Both the position numbers and the translations under genes were made by a program. The notes under the pieces are model-generated. The model was given only the letters and a program-made list of their open reading frames with translations. It searched no databases and was not told the origin of the DNA. Shown piece after piece: positions 11,874-23,720 of a DNA stretch of 64,000 nucleotides; position 1 is the first letter of the stretch, and each line of letters opens with the position of its first letter. The DNA comes from Pholis gunnellus (taxonomy: Eukaryota; Chordata; Actinopteri; Perciformes; Pholidae). The DNA is taken from positions 23,390,349 through 23,454,348 of the forward strand of contig OU342809.1 in the NCBI GenBank assembly GCA_910591455.2, written 5' to 3'.

Positions 11874-13570
11874 GCATATAGGATCTTTTACTTAAGTCAA
11901 GAAGCGATACTGCAATATAAATTACAAAACCCAGCATTGAAAAGGGGCAATTAAGTCAAAGTAGAGATGTAGTGTTTCAACAGTAAAAAAGTACTCAAGA
12001 TAATTGAACTATTTGAAACACTGTTGGTCAGTTTAATCCACTGATTCCCAACCTGGGGTGTTGCAAATCTCCTTGATTTTAAGGGATGTTAGACCATTCT
12101 TTATTAAATATATCCAGTTGGCCTATATCTCAGCATTTTCTTCATTTCTGTGAAGAAAGTGAAATTGTTATTTGTAAAGCTTGGATTACTATTTAAGATA
12201 TAAACAGCATAAAGGCACAACGAAGACCTGAACACAGCAGAGCCTGTGTTTTATTTTACATATTGCAGAGAAGTGTATTAAAAGGTTAGAAAGTTCTCTG
12301 ATGCAGTATTCACAGGAAATAATCTGCTCAAAATTCATCCTAATCAACACAATCACTTCACACTATTTGGGTTTATCTTTTTTTTGTATTCTGTTATTGT
12401 TATGAATTGAATATAATGTGAAAGATCCATAATATGTGTCACTAAGTCAGGGCTCATCAGTTTAATCACTGATGAGGAAGGGTTCCCTTGAGGAAAAACG
12501 CTTGGAAGTCATTGGTTTAATCGATAGCTGAGCATCATATTTATAAACTCACTATCAGTCAGAAAGGAAAAGATGTTATTGGAACACCTCCCAAATCAAA
12601 GATAGTTTACTTCTAAGATGAGCTTTTGGTCCACTACTGAGCATGTGTATGAAAAAGAGTAGTCATGTTAAAAGCCCTTTCAACCATAGTATGGATCATG
12701 TTAAGTTGCAAACTGTCACCTTATTGAGAAAAAAAAAGCATTACCTGAAGATGTAGGACATTTTTATTTTTTTTGCAAGACATAGACGCTCACACAGTAA
12801 GTCTGTGAAGACTGTTGTCTTGATGGATGTACTGTTTATCTCCTATCTAACCAACACTTATAAATGACACTACTATGTAAGTACTAAAAAAAACACATTC
12901 CCTAATAGGCAGATATGTTTAAATAGAGATGTTTTATACTGTTAAAATTAGTCTTTATATACTGTACTGCTGTTGATCTTGTCGTTTCAGCTGATGTAGC
13001 ATTAAACCCGCGATAGCGCTCACTCTCGTCAGAAGATCTTCCGTTAGCATGTGGTATGTGATTGCGTTTGGTTTGGACGTTATGCTTTCTCTGCCGTAGA
13101 TGTTGTCTTAAAACACATTGCTATAATGATTGCGTCTGAAGAACACAAACAGATGGAGACGAGCGTCCCACGCGTGTGTGTTCTGCGATGCACCGGATCT
13201 GGCTGCAGCAGAGGTTTGTATGGAAAACATTGCAGAAGGTGTTAAAGTGTAGGACAGCTCAACACGCAGTAGACTGTTACTGTTACTGGGGCCTTGGTTA
13301 CAACACACTATGTTTTCACGTGTTGTTTTTTTATTGCGCTTTTCCATCGTGTTGCCACGATAACTGATCTTTTTTTTATGATTATCATTTCTTTTCTGTT
13401 TTATTAAGAATGTCATCACCAAAGTTCTATTTTCTGTCGATGTTCTCCTGACTTTCTTGCCTTCACACTTGTCTGTGTTTAGGCCTCGTTCTTGATTTCT
13501 TTGCCTCTGTATCACGTGACTATTTTCTAAGAAACCACCTTTACAATAAAAAAAAAATTTTAAAAATGTA
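11203..13570 (+). other. spon1: probable spon1 3' untranslated region
   Basis: No gene is seen here. The stretch follows the spon1 stop codon and contains AATAAA at 11699-11704, a (TA)n tract at 11814-11870, and AATAAA at 13545-13550 followed by an A/T-rich run. Either signal could be the real 3' end. Vertebrate spon1 has a long 3' UTR, which favours the distal one. The boundary is inferred. Confidence 0.45.
11814..11870. repeat. (TA)n microsatellite
   Basis: About 28 TA dinucleotides in the probable spon1 3' UTR. Confidence 0.95.
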
Positions 13571-13611
13571 AATGTGAAAAATCACAACGTCATTTGACTC
13601 TTTTTGATCAA

Positions 13612-13767
13612 CCCTTATGTTCTGTTTGGGGTATAACCGGGCCCCTCTTTAACAACTCAACCTATGAGAGCTGCTTATAAATGTGACTTTTGATGACTAA
13701 TGACATGTTTCAGAAGATGCACACACTGGTATTTGTTCGATGTTAATGAGGTCCAATAAACACAGGG
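13612..13767. mobile_element. possible short piggyBac-like MITE
   Basis: The segment opens with CCCTTATGTT after TCAA and closes with CACAGGG before TTAA. This fits the CCCT...AGGG/TTAA layout of piggyBac derivatives, with one flank mutated. It is 156 bases and non-coding. The call rests on the ends only. Confidence 0.3.
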
Positions 13768-16045
13768 TTAAAGAGATCATGAATCTTAAAATGATTCACA
13801 TGCAGATATTGTCTGAGACCACTTTCCAGAGGCATATATTTCCAGAGTGGGGGGGGGTTCAGCCCGAACAGCTTTCTCAGCGCTGTACTTAAAATTTCGT
13901 TCCACTAGATGGAGGTAGAGGAATGAAAAGTCATATAACCCATGAGGAAATCATGGTCAGGATGATACTATCGAGCAGCATACATAGAAGTGTTAACTCA
14001 AACATTGTCTTTCAGTAGTTTGATAATCAAGCTTATAATTTTACTCACATTGTTTCTTCAGTTTTCTAACTTTTAGAAATTTCCTATCAGTTTCCAGACA
14101 TTAACATCAAAAAGACGTTTAACATTAGGAGGGATAAAAACCCCTTTACAAGGGGCAATCATCCATCAATGTACACTTCAATGAAGGTGAAAGATTTGCG
14201 AGTGTCATCAAATAAAAGATTGTCCAGAATCAGAACAGCAGAGACTTAAATATCCTAACTTTTAGTCCTTACTATCGGATCTTGCTTTCTACACTACATG
14301 TCCCATAATGCAACTCTGGTAAATAGCAAGTCTTTCAAACTCCACGCCCTTAGTTGGTATTGCAGCCAATGCCCCCCAGGTCTTAAACCCTGACCTTCAG
14401 GGACTTACTGACGTCACCTGTTAAATGGTTGAGTGAGACTGTGAGGGCTTGAAATGGTGTAAATATGAATAGGACAGCACTTTGCTGCAACATTTAACAT
14501 TACCATGACAACGTCAAAAAATGATGTATAATTGTGGGTCGATAATTTATACTTTTTATTCCCTAATTTGAACGTCTTCCAGGCTCTTTCCGCACAAGAT
14601 GAGTCATTTCAAATAATCTATTTACTTATTTTTGTCAAAACAGCTTCAATGACTCAATTCAATATTTGATGAATAAATCAATAAATATCCTCTTAATGTT
14701 TCTGAGTAAATGTAATATTCCAGGCTCAACACACACGTGTCCTCTTTGTTTACCTTTTTTTACGTCTCCATGCTTCCACTGGTACCATGTTTAACATCAC
14801 ATTGCTATGAATTGTGGGTAATTTCCTTGGGCAAAGTCTGCACTTAATGCTAAAGAAGTCAAAATGTCTGCGAGAGACACTCAACGATTTGACAGTGGGA
14901 CAGCCCTAAAGCTTCACGGACTTTATGGGAGCGCGCCTCAAAGTCTGTGGGTTGTTGAGTGTGAAGATTGGGATTGGGCCCAAGTCTCCAAGCCCATGCT
15001 GATGACATCACTATGACATCATGAGGGGCTATATATGATAGACATGACAAAGCTCACAGGAGCCATTATTCAGCAGTTTTTACAATTTGAGTTATATTCA
15101 CCCATTCAGAATCAGAAACGGTTTATTGCCGACTAAGTGTCCACATACAAGGAATTTGACTTGGCGATTGGTGAATAGCAATTAACAGTACAATAATGTC
15201 AAGACATAATTAAAAATGAATATGTAAAGTGTCTATTAACTAGCTAAATTGATTTTGACATGTAATATAAGTAATACCCCCTTTAACTATCAAAAGGCAA
15301 ACAGATGATCATGACACAATGGCGTGTTGGGTGTAACTTTAGCAGGAGTTGAAGTAATGAATTACATGCAGTTGTGGTACTGTAACAATGACATTTGGCA
15401 CAAAATGCACAGCAATGCAAATTAGTGATGAAGTCATCATGGGGGAGCAAAACAAAACAAAACAAAAAAAACGGTACACGACGCTACGTTGTTGGGTTTA
15501 GTAAAATAACATCATGGTTTGGCTTTAAATGACTGCAACAAAAGCACTTGATTATGTTCAGGCAACAAACGTACTCGGTTCACATGGAGCACAAGCAACA
15601 GGCTCCTGAGTAAAAGCCCCGTGTTTGTGGTCCATCCACCACCCTGACCTCCCAACCAACATACACGTTCGTGGACTCATTTGAAACGTATTTGTGATAC
15701 GTCAAAAAAAAATGGACAGGCATCTATTTTATAGGGGACAGGGCTGGAAGCTAGCTAAAATATTAGATGTTGACATTGTAAATTGGATCATCCAGCGGTG
15801 TGTGTGTGTGAGGCAGTGGAAAGGCAATGAAGACACAAGTGCACAGTATTATGTCTAGTAGTTACTACTCATGTAGTACTTATAGGCTATTACATTGGAA
15901 AAAAGTAGAGAGGTCAAAAAGAAAGCGACCGTGTGTTACTTTGTCTTGTCACATGACCAAAGAGAGACTTGTACATCTACGTACATACCGTGGGAAAAAT
16001 GGTGTCGCTACTAAAGCCACTAGAGGGCACTCTGCTCCAGAGAAA
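13768..16045. other. intergenic, no gene recognised
   Basis: A/T-rich sequence without convincing ORFs. About 15105-15240 resembles the 3' fragment of an old fish retroelement (AATCAGAAACGGTTTATTGC and ACATACAAGGAATTTGACTT motifs). The rest is unassigned. Confidence 0.5.
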
Positions 16046-16866
16046 ACTAGCGGGACGTGAAGAGCGGAGCACGAAGTGAACGTGTGGGTAAATCTGTTCT
16101 AAATGATATTTCTGTTCATAACGATCAAAAGATGTACACTAATGTGAGCGTATAGAAGTCAGGAAATGTATTGTTTGACGCTAAATGCACTGATGGTGAT
16201 TCAATTGCTCCGATGTTTTCAGATTTTATCAACATGTGTTGAGCGGTCATGAAAAAACTACAAAGCTAATAACATTTAGCATTTTAAGGCCATCTTACAG
16301 ATAGACCTTCTGTTGTCATTCATGTTCGAGAACAATTAATGTGTGTGCATTGTACCGAAAATAATGTTTATTTTTGTTGTGTAGTGCTGTATGGGATAAG
16401 TGTCCGTTGCTGCCACTTGAGCTAGCACAAAGATAAAATATACGTCGAGATATACTGCATCATGTCTCTTGGTTAATGTGTTCTTCATTTCAGAGTTAAC
16501 TCTGTGGTACTGTTTGTTTTATTTTATTTTTCTATGAACAGTTATTTATGCATTAAATGCACTAAATTGATGCACTGATTGTTTGTATTACAGAGTTTCA
16601 AGGCACTTAAAGTTCGTTTAGGATTGAAGTCATTTTATCAGATCGGTTGATGCACTTCATAGGTTAGTGACCAACGTATGTGAAACATTTTGAAGTGAGA
16701 TTTTGTGTTTACAGTGTAACTTTGAATGTCCAGAAAAATCTTTTTAAGATCTAACACAAATTGAACATTCCAAATCAATTTAATAATATTCTATCCTTTT
16801 AAGAGTAGTCGAGAAATAAAGATCCCTGAATACAGTTGTGAGTCTTGTGTGATACCAAATGTCACC
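16046..16866 (+). repeat. unnamed 0.8-kb unit, copy 1 (inverted mate at 31238-32138)
   Basis: The sequence pairs, reverse-complemented, with 31238-32138 along nearly its whole length. Shared blocks include AGAAGTCAGGAAATGTATTG, AATGCACTGATGGTGATTCA, GAGCTAGCACAAAGATAAAA and TTCCTATC-type A/T blocks, ending TCACCTGCCTA. Copy 1 has AATAAAG near its end (about 16816). No ORF of note. It could be a non-autonomous transposon, an LTR, or a duplicated non-coding transcript unit. Confidence 0.7.
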
Positions 16867-17908
16867 TGCCTAAAGATCCCAAAAAGCTTTCGAGTTTTAC
16901 TGAATTGTTTTTCAGTCAGGAACACTCTCGTTATAGATTTTAACCATTTATTGCTCCGCTCTTTGAATGCTCCCCGGATTAGCCAGCAGCTGCTGAGCTA
17001 AGACTGGGAGCACCGAGCAATAGCCCCCCCCCCCCGGGTTTACAGGACAGCAGTGCGGTCTGTAACAGCGTAGATGTAGAATGAATCAGTGAGGAGGAAG
17101 CCATATTTAAATGAACCTCCTTGAAGTGAGAGTGGGCTGTGATTGGTGCGTGGCCGATTGGAAGCTAATCGGCTGGCTGTCTGTATAACTTCCGTGTCCT
17201 GCATGAACTTACGCTAGCTTCATAAACACAACGTTCTTAATAGGTGTTTGTTCTCTCTTCTACACATCTCTGCATTATCTGCTGGAGTGATGTTTGATTC
17301 TGCTGTCAAATCTATAGGACGAGTCACGATGATTCATTTCTCAATAATGCTTGTTGCACCAGTCGCAGTTTAATTAACTGACCTACTTTTTTACTTTTAT
17401 AAAGGTAAAATTGTATGCAAGTACTTTTACTTTAGTAACATGTATTTATAGTAACTGTACTTTTACTTGAGTATGACATTCTAGTACTCTTTCCCTGAAC
17501 TTCAGAGTTCTATTTTGTTCGCTCAACTTGCACATCTCCTGCGGTGAACTTGTTGCACCTTTGCACTGAAATTGTGGCCGCCTGTTTAAGTGAACTGTGC
17601 AATACAGTGAGACATTAAGTGTTATGAAGTCAGCCCGCATATCGCGGGTAAAGGATTCCCATGAATAATAGATGCTAGATGAAGTACACTAGCTTTTTAT
17701 CTGCTGATGATCAATATTGAATGATGTTTTTGCAGCAGTTAGGTTGTGGGCATCGTGTTTCAGCCCATACAGAGACAGCACCAACTACTCCACTCCAGCA
17801 TCAAACCGAGTAACATGCACTTTGGGACAGCTGTCATGATAACGGATACCTTCAGTTTCCTTTCAAACCACCTGAAGCAGTGAACAGTTCAGTCGTTTAA
17901 CAATTTAT
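16867..17908. other. intergenic, no gene recognised
   Basis: No coding signal. It contains a C12-13 run at about 17025 and a stretch of moderate G+C (16930-17220) that may be old transposon sequence. Confidence 0.5.
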
Positions 17909-17982
17909 CCCCCCCATCACCCCCCCCCCCCCCCCCACCCCCCCCATCACCCCCCCCCATCACCCCCCCCCCATCACCCCCC
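17909..17982. repeat. C-rich tract (CCCCCCATCA)n
   Basis: Long C runs interrupted by ATCA: the + strand is nearly all C and the - strand is runs of 6 to 18 G. It could form a G-quadruplex or i-motif. Confidence 0.9.
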
Positions 17983-18144
17983 AGCCAGAGTTGGGTTTGT
18001 TGCCTCAGGGCAACAACGTGCCAAGAGGGGACCGAAACAACAAGGTTTGTTATAGTTTATATGATAAAAGGAATAAGGAAAACAAGCAATATATGCATTT
18101 AGAAAACGTTTAATGTTAACATCAACATGTAAACCAACATCCAC

Positions 18145-18181
18145 TGTGTGTGTGTATGTGTGTCTGTATGTATGTGTGTAG

Positions 18182-18214
<33 letters not shown>

Positions 18215-18283
18215 AGTGTGTATGAATTATGGCCATAGTCATTGTTTTAACTTTAGTATCTTGTGTGTGTGTGTGTGTGTGTG
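18145..18283. repeat. compound (TG)n microsatellite, two blocks
   Basis: Degenerate TG/TATG to 18180, a purer TG block to about 18219, then a second (GT)n at 18261-18283. Confidence 0.9.
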
Positions 18284-19419
18284 TCACACCTGGAAAGACC
18301 CTGATGTTCCGTGTAAGCATTGTAGAAAGTATTGTGGGGTGTTCTCCACCAGGATGGAACCTCTGCCACTTCTTCATCTTCCTCTTCATCCACAGACTCG
18401 TGTCATTCAGCAGACAAGCATTCCCCTTTAAGAAAGCAGGAAGCACAAGTTTGAATGTGTCATGTACCCTCTTCATCTACTGACATGCATGCAAACAAAC
18501 ACAGCTACACAGCTACACATTTACACACTCGCACACACACTCACACATACACACCTATGCACACACACGCTACTCTGCTGACTGACCCCTGACCTCCTAA
18601 TTGTCTCTCAAACAATCCTAACTGCCTGATCATGTAGCTTGCTCTCATATTATGTTGCTGTGTCTATTTCTGTAATTATCAGTAGATAGTGCAGTAAAAA
18701 CAATGACTATTGTCATAATCATCATCTCCGCATTATAGCAGGATATTGCCTGAACATAAGTGGTCTAGCTGCACAATGTTGCCCTGAGGCAACGAACAAA
18801 AAAAACACAATTTTAGTACGTCAATAAAAACAAAATAAGTCTTCAGGCAATGCATGCATACATTTTTTGTATAAATATATTTCAATGTAAAAGCTAGAGT
18901 GAACCAATTTGTGGCGCTGTGTCCTGTGCAGCTTTGCTTCCTGGAAAGAGTGCTTGACTCCCAATGAAAAGGTCACACCCACTTCATTCCCTCATTTCAC
19001 TGGACACAGACATGTCTGGTAATAATATATCCTGTTTTCAAGTTAAAAACAATTAAAAGGGAGGTGTGAGGTCCAAAAAGGTAGTTTGTTTGCCTGAGGG
19101 CAACAAGATGCCATAGCTAATGGCTTTTGCTAAGCTAACGAAAACACTACAATTCTTAAATGTAGGTGATTATACACCGATTAAAACATAGTTATGAATG
19201 TTGTATTCCATTGCTGCCAATGAATCCCCTACATGCTATAAACTGTTCCTTTAAGGGTTTTATTCCTGCTATGGCAAAGAAGCATCTGCAATTTAGCATC
19301 TAGACCAATTGTAGTGACAATAAAAAGTCTCACGTGGAATCTAGAAAAATGTAATCATTTCAGATTGTTTAGCAACACAAAGTCAACTCAAAGAGGATTT
19401 GTTGACCTTATAACTTAAC

Positions 19420-19905
19420 TCTTCGCAGGCACCTCTTGTCCCCAACATCACTGATGCTTAGGAGATGGTGTCGATGATGTTCAGGGTGGTTTTAATCACC
19501 CGCTGTAGAGCCCTCCTGTCCTGTGCCGTGCACAGCCCACGCCTGTTTGTAATGTTTCCAGCCAGGAAGCTTTTTATTGCGCCTCTGTAAAAGTTGGCAA
19601 GAACTTTGCACGGGAATCTTGCCTTCTTAAGAAATACAGCCGTTTATGATCTTTCTTCTCCAGGATGGAGATCTGTGAGGACCATGACAGGTTGTTTGCG
19701 ATGCTGATTGATTCCCAGGAACTTAAAACTGTTCACTTGTGTCTTCGCCTCCTTTTTGAGCAGCAGGATGTTCTCTAAGCACCGATCTGCAAGATTGTTG
19801 TTTTTCTTCCCTAGATGAAGTCTCATCGTCGTTTGGAATCGGGCCAATAACGGTGGTGTCATCTGCAAACTTCACAACAGAGTTCTCTTCATGCTTTTGT
19901 TGTGT
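19420..19905 (-). mobile_element. decayed Rex1/CR1-like LINE reverse-transcriptase fragment
   Basis: The minus strand carries VKFADDTTVIG (RT catalytic block with FADD) and, in another frame, NSFKFLGI. Further downstream it carries a nucleotide stretch encoding RALQRVIKT-like residues typical of Rex1/Babar LINE C-termini. Frames are broken by shifts and stops, so it is inactive. The call to Rex1 is from recalled motifs. Confidence 0.68.
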
Positions 19906-21530
19906 TTTGGGCTGCCAGGTTGTGTAAACCTTCCTCCAGGATAACTTGCTTTGTAAGCAGCGCTGATCTGGTAAGAACATCTGAACCAAACTAAACATTT
20001 ACAACTGGACATGTATAGCTTATAACGTGCGAGTGAGTCATTAATATCAGACAATTGGTTCCTCAGTCTATAATAAGCTGTCGTTATAAATATAATAAAA
20101 TATTATTTTACTGAAATAATCCATCCAAGGAGTTTAGAGACTAATGAGAAAGCAATTTATAACTCATTTGAATCTTAATGGATGATGTGCTCTCGTTTTG
20201 CTCTCTGTGAGGAATTAACTTTTCAGTCCAAAATGTTTTGATTCCTCTTGGGTTGCACACACACAAAATGCAAAAATGGCACACATTCAACTTCCTGAAG
20301 GAATACAGCTTCTGCTTTATCCAAAGAGAAAACATATTTGTTGAAGGAAAGGGGGAGCTGCTAAAGTTGTGCACAAATCCACCCTACTGCACCCCGAATA
20401 TAGGTATACAACGTACCTGCAGTGACTCTAAAAGGTTCTCATGTAGGCCAGGTTACATCACAGAATGGAAGTTGTAGTCTGCTTGGATTCACAGCGATTA
20501 AGGCCTTTACACACCGGGGGCGGGACTAATAGACAACACAAAAATGTTTTGCATCAAAACTATTCAGACTGGCAGCGATGCAAATTTGCAAACAGTTGCA
20601 GCACATCTTCAATAAAAGTTGAATCGGCAGCATCGGGCAGTCTGTGTGCTAAGTTGTTGAATAGCCTATGGGCCACTGTCAGCTATTTTATTGAGTTTCC
20701 TTTTGGTAAAATGCTTTGAGTGAGTTTGAAAATGTGGCTTGAAACTGGATAAATAGGTCATTTATGACAACCACGGCGCTGCTGCATGCACAACCAGATG
20801 AAACTTACCACTGCCTTGATTGGAACTATGAATTTCTCCAGGTTGGAAAATTGTTGGAACATTTTAGACATTTCAATGTGGAAGTTGTTTTATACCATTA
20901 CCATACAGGCTTGAGATTGACATCAATGTTGTCGCCTAAAGATATTTCCGAAACGTAACAACTCATTTTCATAGAACATTTCATATAAATGGGACCATCA
21001 AAATCAAAAATGTTGCCCTGATGATACCAGACAAAAAGCTCACCAAGAACATGAACTATCCATCATCTTTTTCCGAGCTAATATACACTGTTCTGAAGCT
21101 CTATTTGTATAAAGCTGATAAACAATTTGAAGTGTTATATAACATGTCATGTCCAAGGGGAGTTTCACTAATACAGTGGAATCCTCCAGTGTATTCCACG
21201 TCCTCTGAGTCTGTCCTCTATTACCATGATTCCTTCACATTCCTGCGGTCCTGGGGCAGACGCAATGCTGCCTCTGCATACTAAACTGCATTACAAGGAC
21301 TTTTACATACAAAGAGCAGTATCAAAGAAAATGAAGCCTTGGATCAGTATCCCTGCAGAGCAGTGAGAGGGGAAGATAGCTGTCACATTTAAGTATCATC
21401 TGTATTCCTGCACATGCATGTGCTTATGTCCGAGCATTGCATCCATTTGACTGTATACACAACCCATTTCTTAAAGACCCCTCAATGAATGCGATGGTAC
21501 ACTGACATAAATAAAAGCTAGAAGCACGTA
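19906..21530. other. intergenic, no gene recognised
   Basis: A/T-rich. A segment near 20497 (TTAAGGCCTTTACACACCGG) looks like a DNA-transposon end but no partner end was found. No host coding sequence is seen. Confidence 0.45.
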
Positions 21531-21539
21531 CATTCTCAC

Positions 21540-23720
21540 CACTGGGTCCAGTACCGTTTGTCCTATGAGGACATCGTAGGCCATTGGGTCAAGCTGAACA
21601 ATTACAAACAATGAATGGTGTTTAATCATGTATGAATTGTATTTAAAATAGTTACTTTTTTCAATCCTCTGAAGGATCCTTGCCACTTCAAACCCATTTT
21701 AAAAGGAGTCAACGAGATACAACTGTCTCTGATGTTTCCTCTTGTAACTTCACAATGATAGTACGAATGAATGCATTTGAAACCTGAACTGGTGATTGTG
21801 TGGAGTTACATTTTTTTGCGATCAAGAACTTCTAAGCGTGTAAATAGAAAGACTTAATGCAAGCTGTTACCCTCTTTACCCAACTCTCTAGCTCCCCTCT
21901 GGTGGCCAGATTCTGCAGGTCTGTGGCAAATATCTTGTATGGTCCAACATTGCTCACCGGCACACCTTCCCGTTTACCTGACCAGAGGTCAGCTATTGCT
22001 GAGAATTAGAAGACAGCATTGTTTACCAAGGCCTCATTTGTAATTTCATGGAGCCATTGATTTCCATAAGGTCACTAAACTGAAATTGTATTGATCCTTA
22101 CATTCATCTGAGGCGACTGAAGGGTTTAGAGGTGGTTGCGTTACATGACTGGAGACTGGAATACGAGGGGTCTGACTGTGGACTTTGTGTGAAAGTAGGC
22201 GATTGGTGAACCCTAAGACACCTCAAGGGGCTGGGCTGCAGCGCTGGAGGAGGAGCGAGCAGGGGTGATCCATTTGGCAGGCATTCTTGGCTGTGGTTCC
22301 ACATATTTCTTTAGATGGTCAATTCTTTCAATGTGGCTTCCTGTTGGTGTTTTTAGATCAGCACTTTTTCCATCAATGTTGGACCCAATACAGTACATCA
22401 GCTTTTAATTTAACCCATTTTCTTTGTTGGCCCCTAACCACAAAGCTCTTATCTTCCTCCTTTGATAATTTCCTCTTCCACACTCTTTCTTGTCCGTCTG
22501 CAATACTGGCACCCACTTTAGCCTAAACATCTTTGAGGTTTGTAGTTTGGATGCATACGTCCTCATTTTCAGTTAGTGTTCATCAGTCATCTGTAACGTT
22601 GATATAGAAACACAAGTACACAATAAAGCAGAGAATCAGATATGGCTGCCAAGTGAGCTCCTATGAGAGAAAATGCCGTCATACCTGCCACGTCTGGAAC
22701 TTCAGACGGGTAACATGCCTCCCTTCCAAAAATGTTTTTGGTCCATAGTCTAGTTGGTTTTATGGAATTGTCCCTTAGTTGGTTCTGCAAACATTTTTCA
22801 AGTAACAAATAGAATATGTTGAAAATATGTTGTTCACCCTTGAATGGTGCCATTTAGCTTCTCTACCAAGCCATTTGTTTGCAGGTAGTATTTTTTTGTA
22901 ATATGTTGTTCTTTTTCCAGTGTTGCTGTGTAGAAAAGCACCGAAATATCAAATGTTTCAGAATTCAACTTACTTCAAATTAGGCAAATTTGATAAATTC
23001 TTTGCCCCTGCTCGTCAGGGTTCGTTTTGGTGAACCTTGCTTATAAGAAGGAAAGAAAACATTATGCAGTCTGTTGCTTCTTCAGTCTTCTTACTTTTTA
23101 TAGGACGGACTTCAAGCCCTTAATACACCATGACACATGCTGTAAATGTTTGCATCAGCTCCCCAAAAGGCAATAATGCCCTCACCCATTTTGTGACTTC
23201 TGCCTTCAATACCAGAGAAACTAATCAGACAAATAGACACAGGTGGGCAGACACAAGGGCAGGCTGAAAGCTGATCGGTGCAAAAAAGAAACACAAAGGA
23301 ACATTGTGAGGCTGACGAGACAAATACAACACATGTGATACACAGAACAGAAGGAAGAAAAAACCACAAGGACAGGAAGTCAAACAAACACAAAACACAA
23401 AAAGCAGGGAAACTTACAAACAAAACAAAAAAAAACAAGATCATGACGGAACTACCTTCGCAAGGTGATGCTGCTGCTCATCGCGCTTTCTGCAGCACTG
23501 GTAATAAAGCTCCCCATCTAGGGATTGCGTTGCGTAATGAAATGACAATTAAAAACTTAATATCACAAAGAATGCAGTGCTGTTGCGTGTTTGGCCTTAC
23601 TTAGTAACTCAGCCCTTCGTTTAAGAACGTAACTCATTTTTGGCAGAATTCGGAGGGTATAGATGTTTTTCAGCAAACTTTTCCTTCACTTTCTGAGGGT
23701 CCATCGCGGCTTTCCTTTGT
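21540..23720 (-). mobile_element. relic of a Gypsy-type-integrase element with Ulp1-like tail (Ginger/KRBA2-like)
   Basis: Read on the minus strand. At about 23713 there is an ATG opening MDPQKVKEKFAEKH. At 23130-22840 there are integrase-core remnants: RPIKSKKTEEATDCIM, then after a frameshift GSPKRTLTSRGKEFIKFA, then YYLQTNGLVEKLNGTIQ, the classic end of a Gypsy integrase core. At 22800-22690 lies NQLRDNSIKPTRLW, and at 22400-22230 SADLKTPTGSHIERIDHLKK. Near the end, 21880-21998 (VGPYKIFATDLQNL) and 21540-21593 (LDPMAYDVLIGQTVL) look like two exons with matching AG/GT signals and phases; the first resembles the start of an Ulp1/C48 peptidase. Stops and shifts make it inactive. Ginger DNA transposons combine such an integrase with cysteine proteases. 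The family call is inference. Confidence 0.6.
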
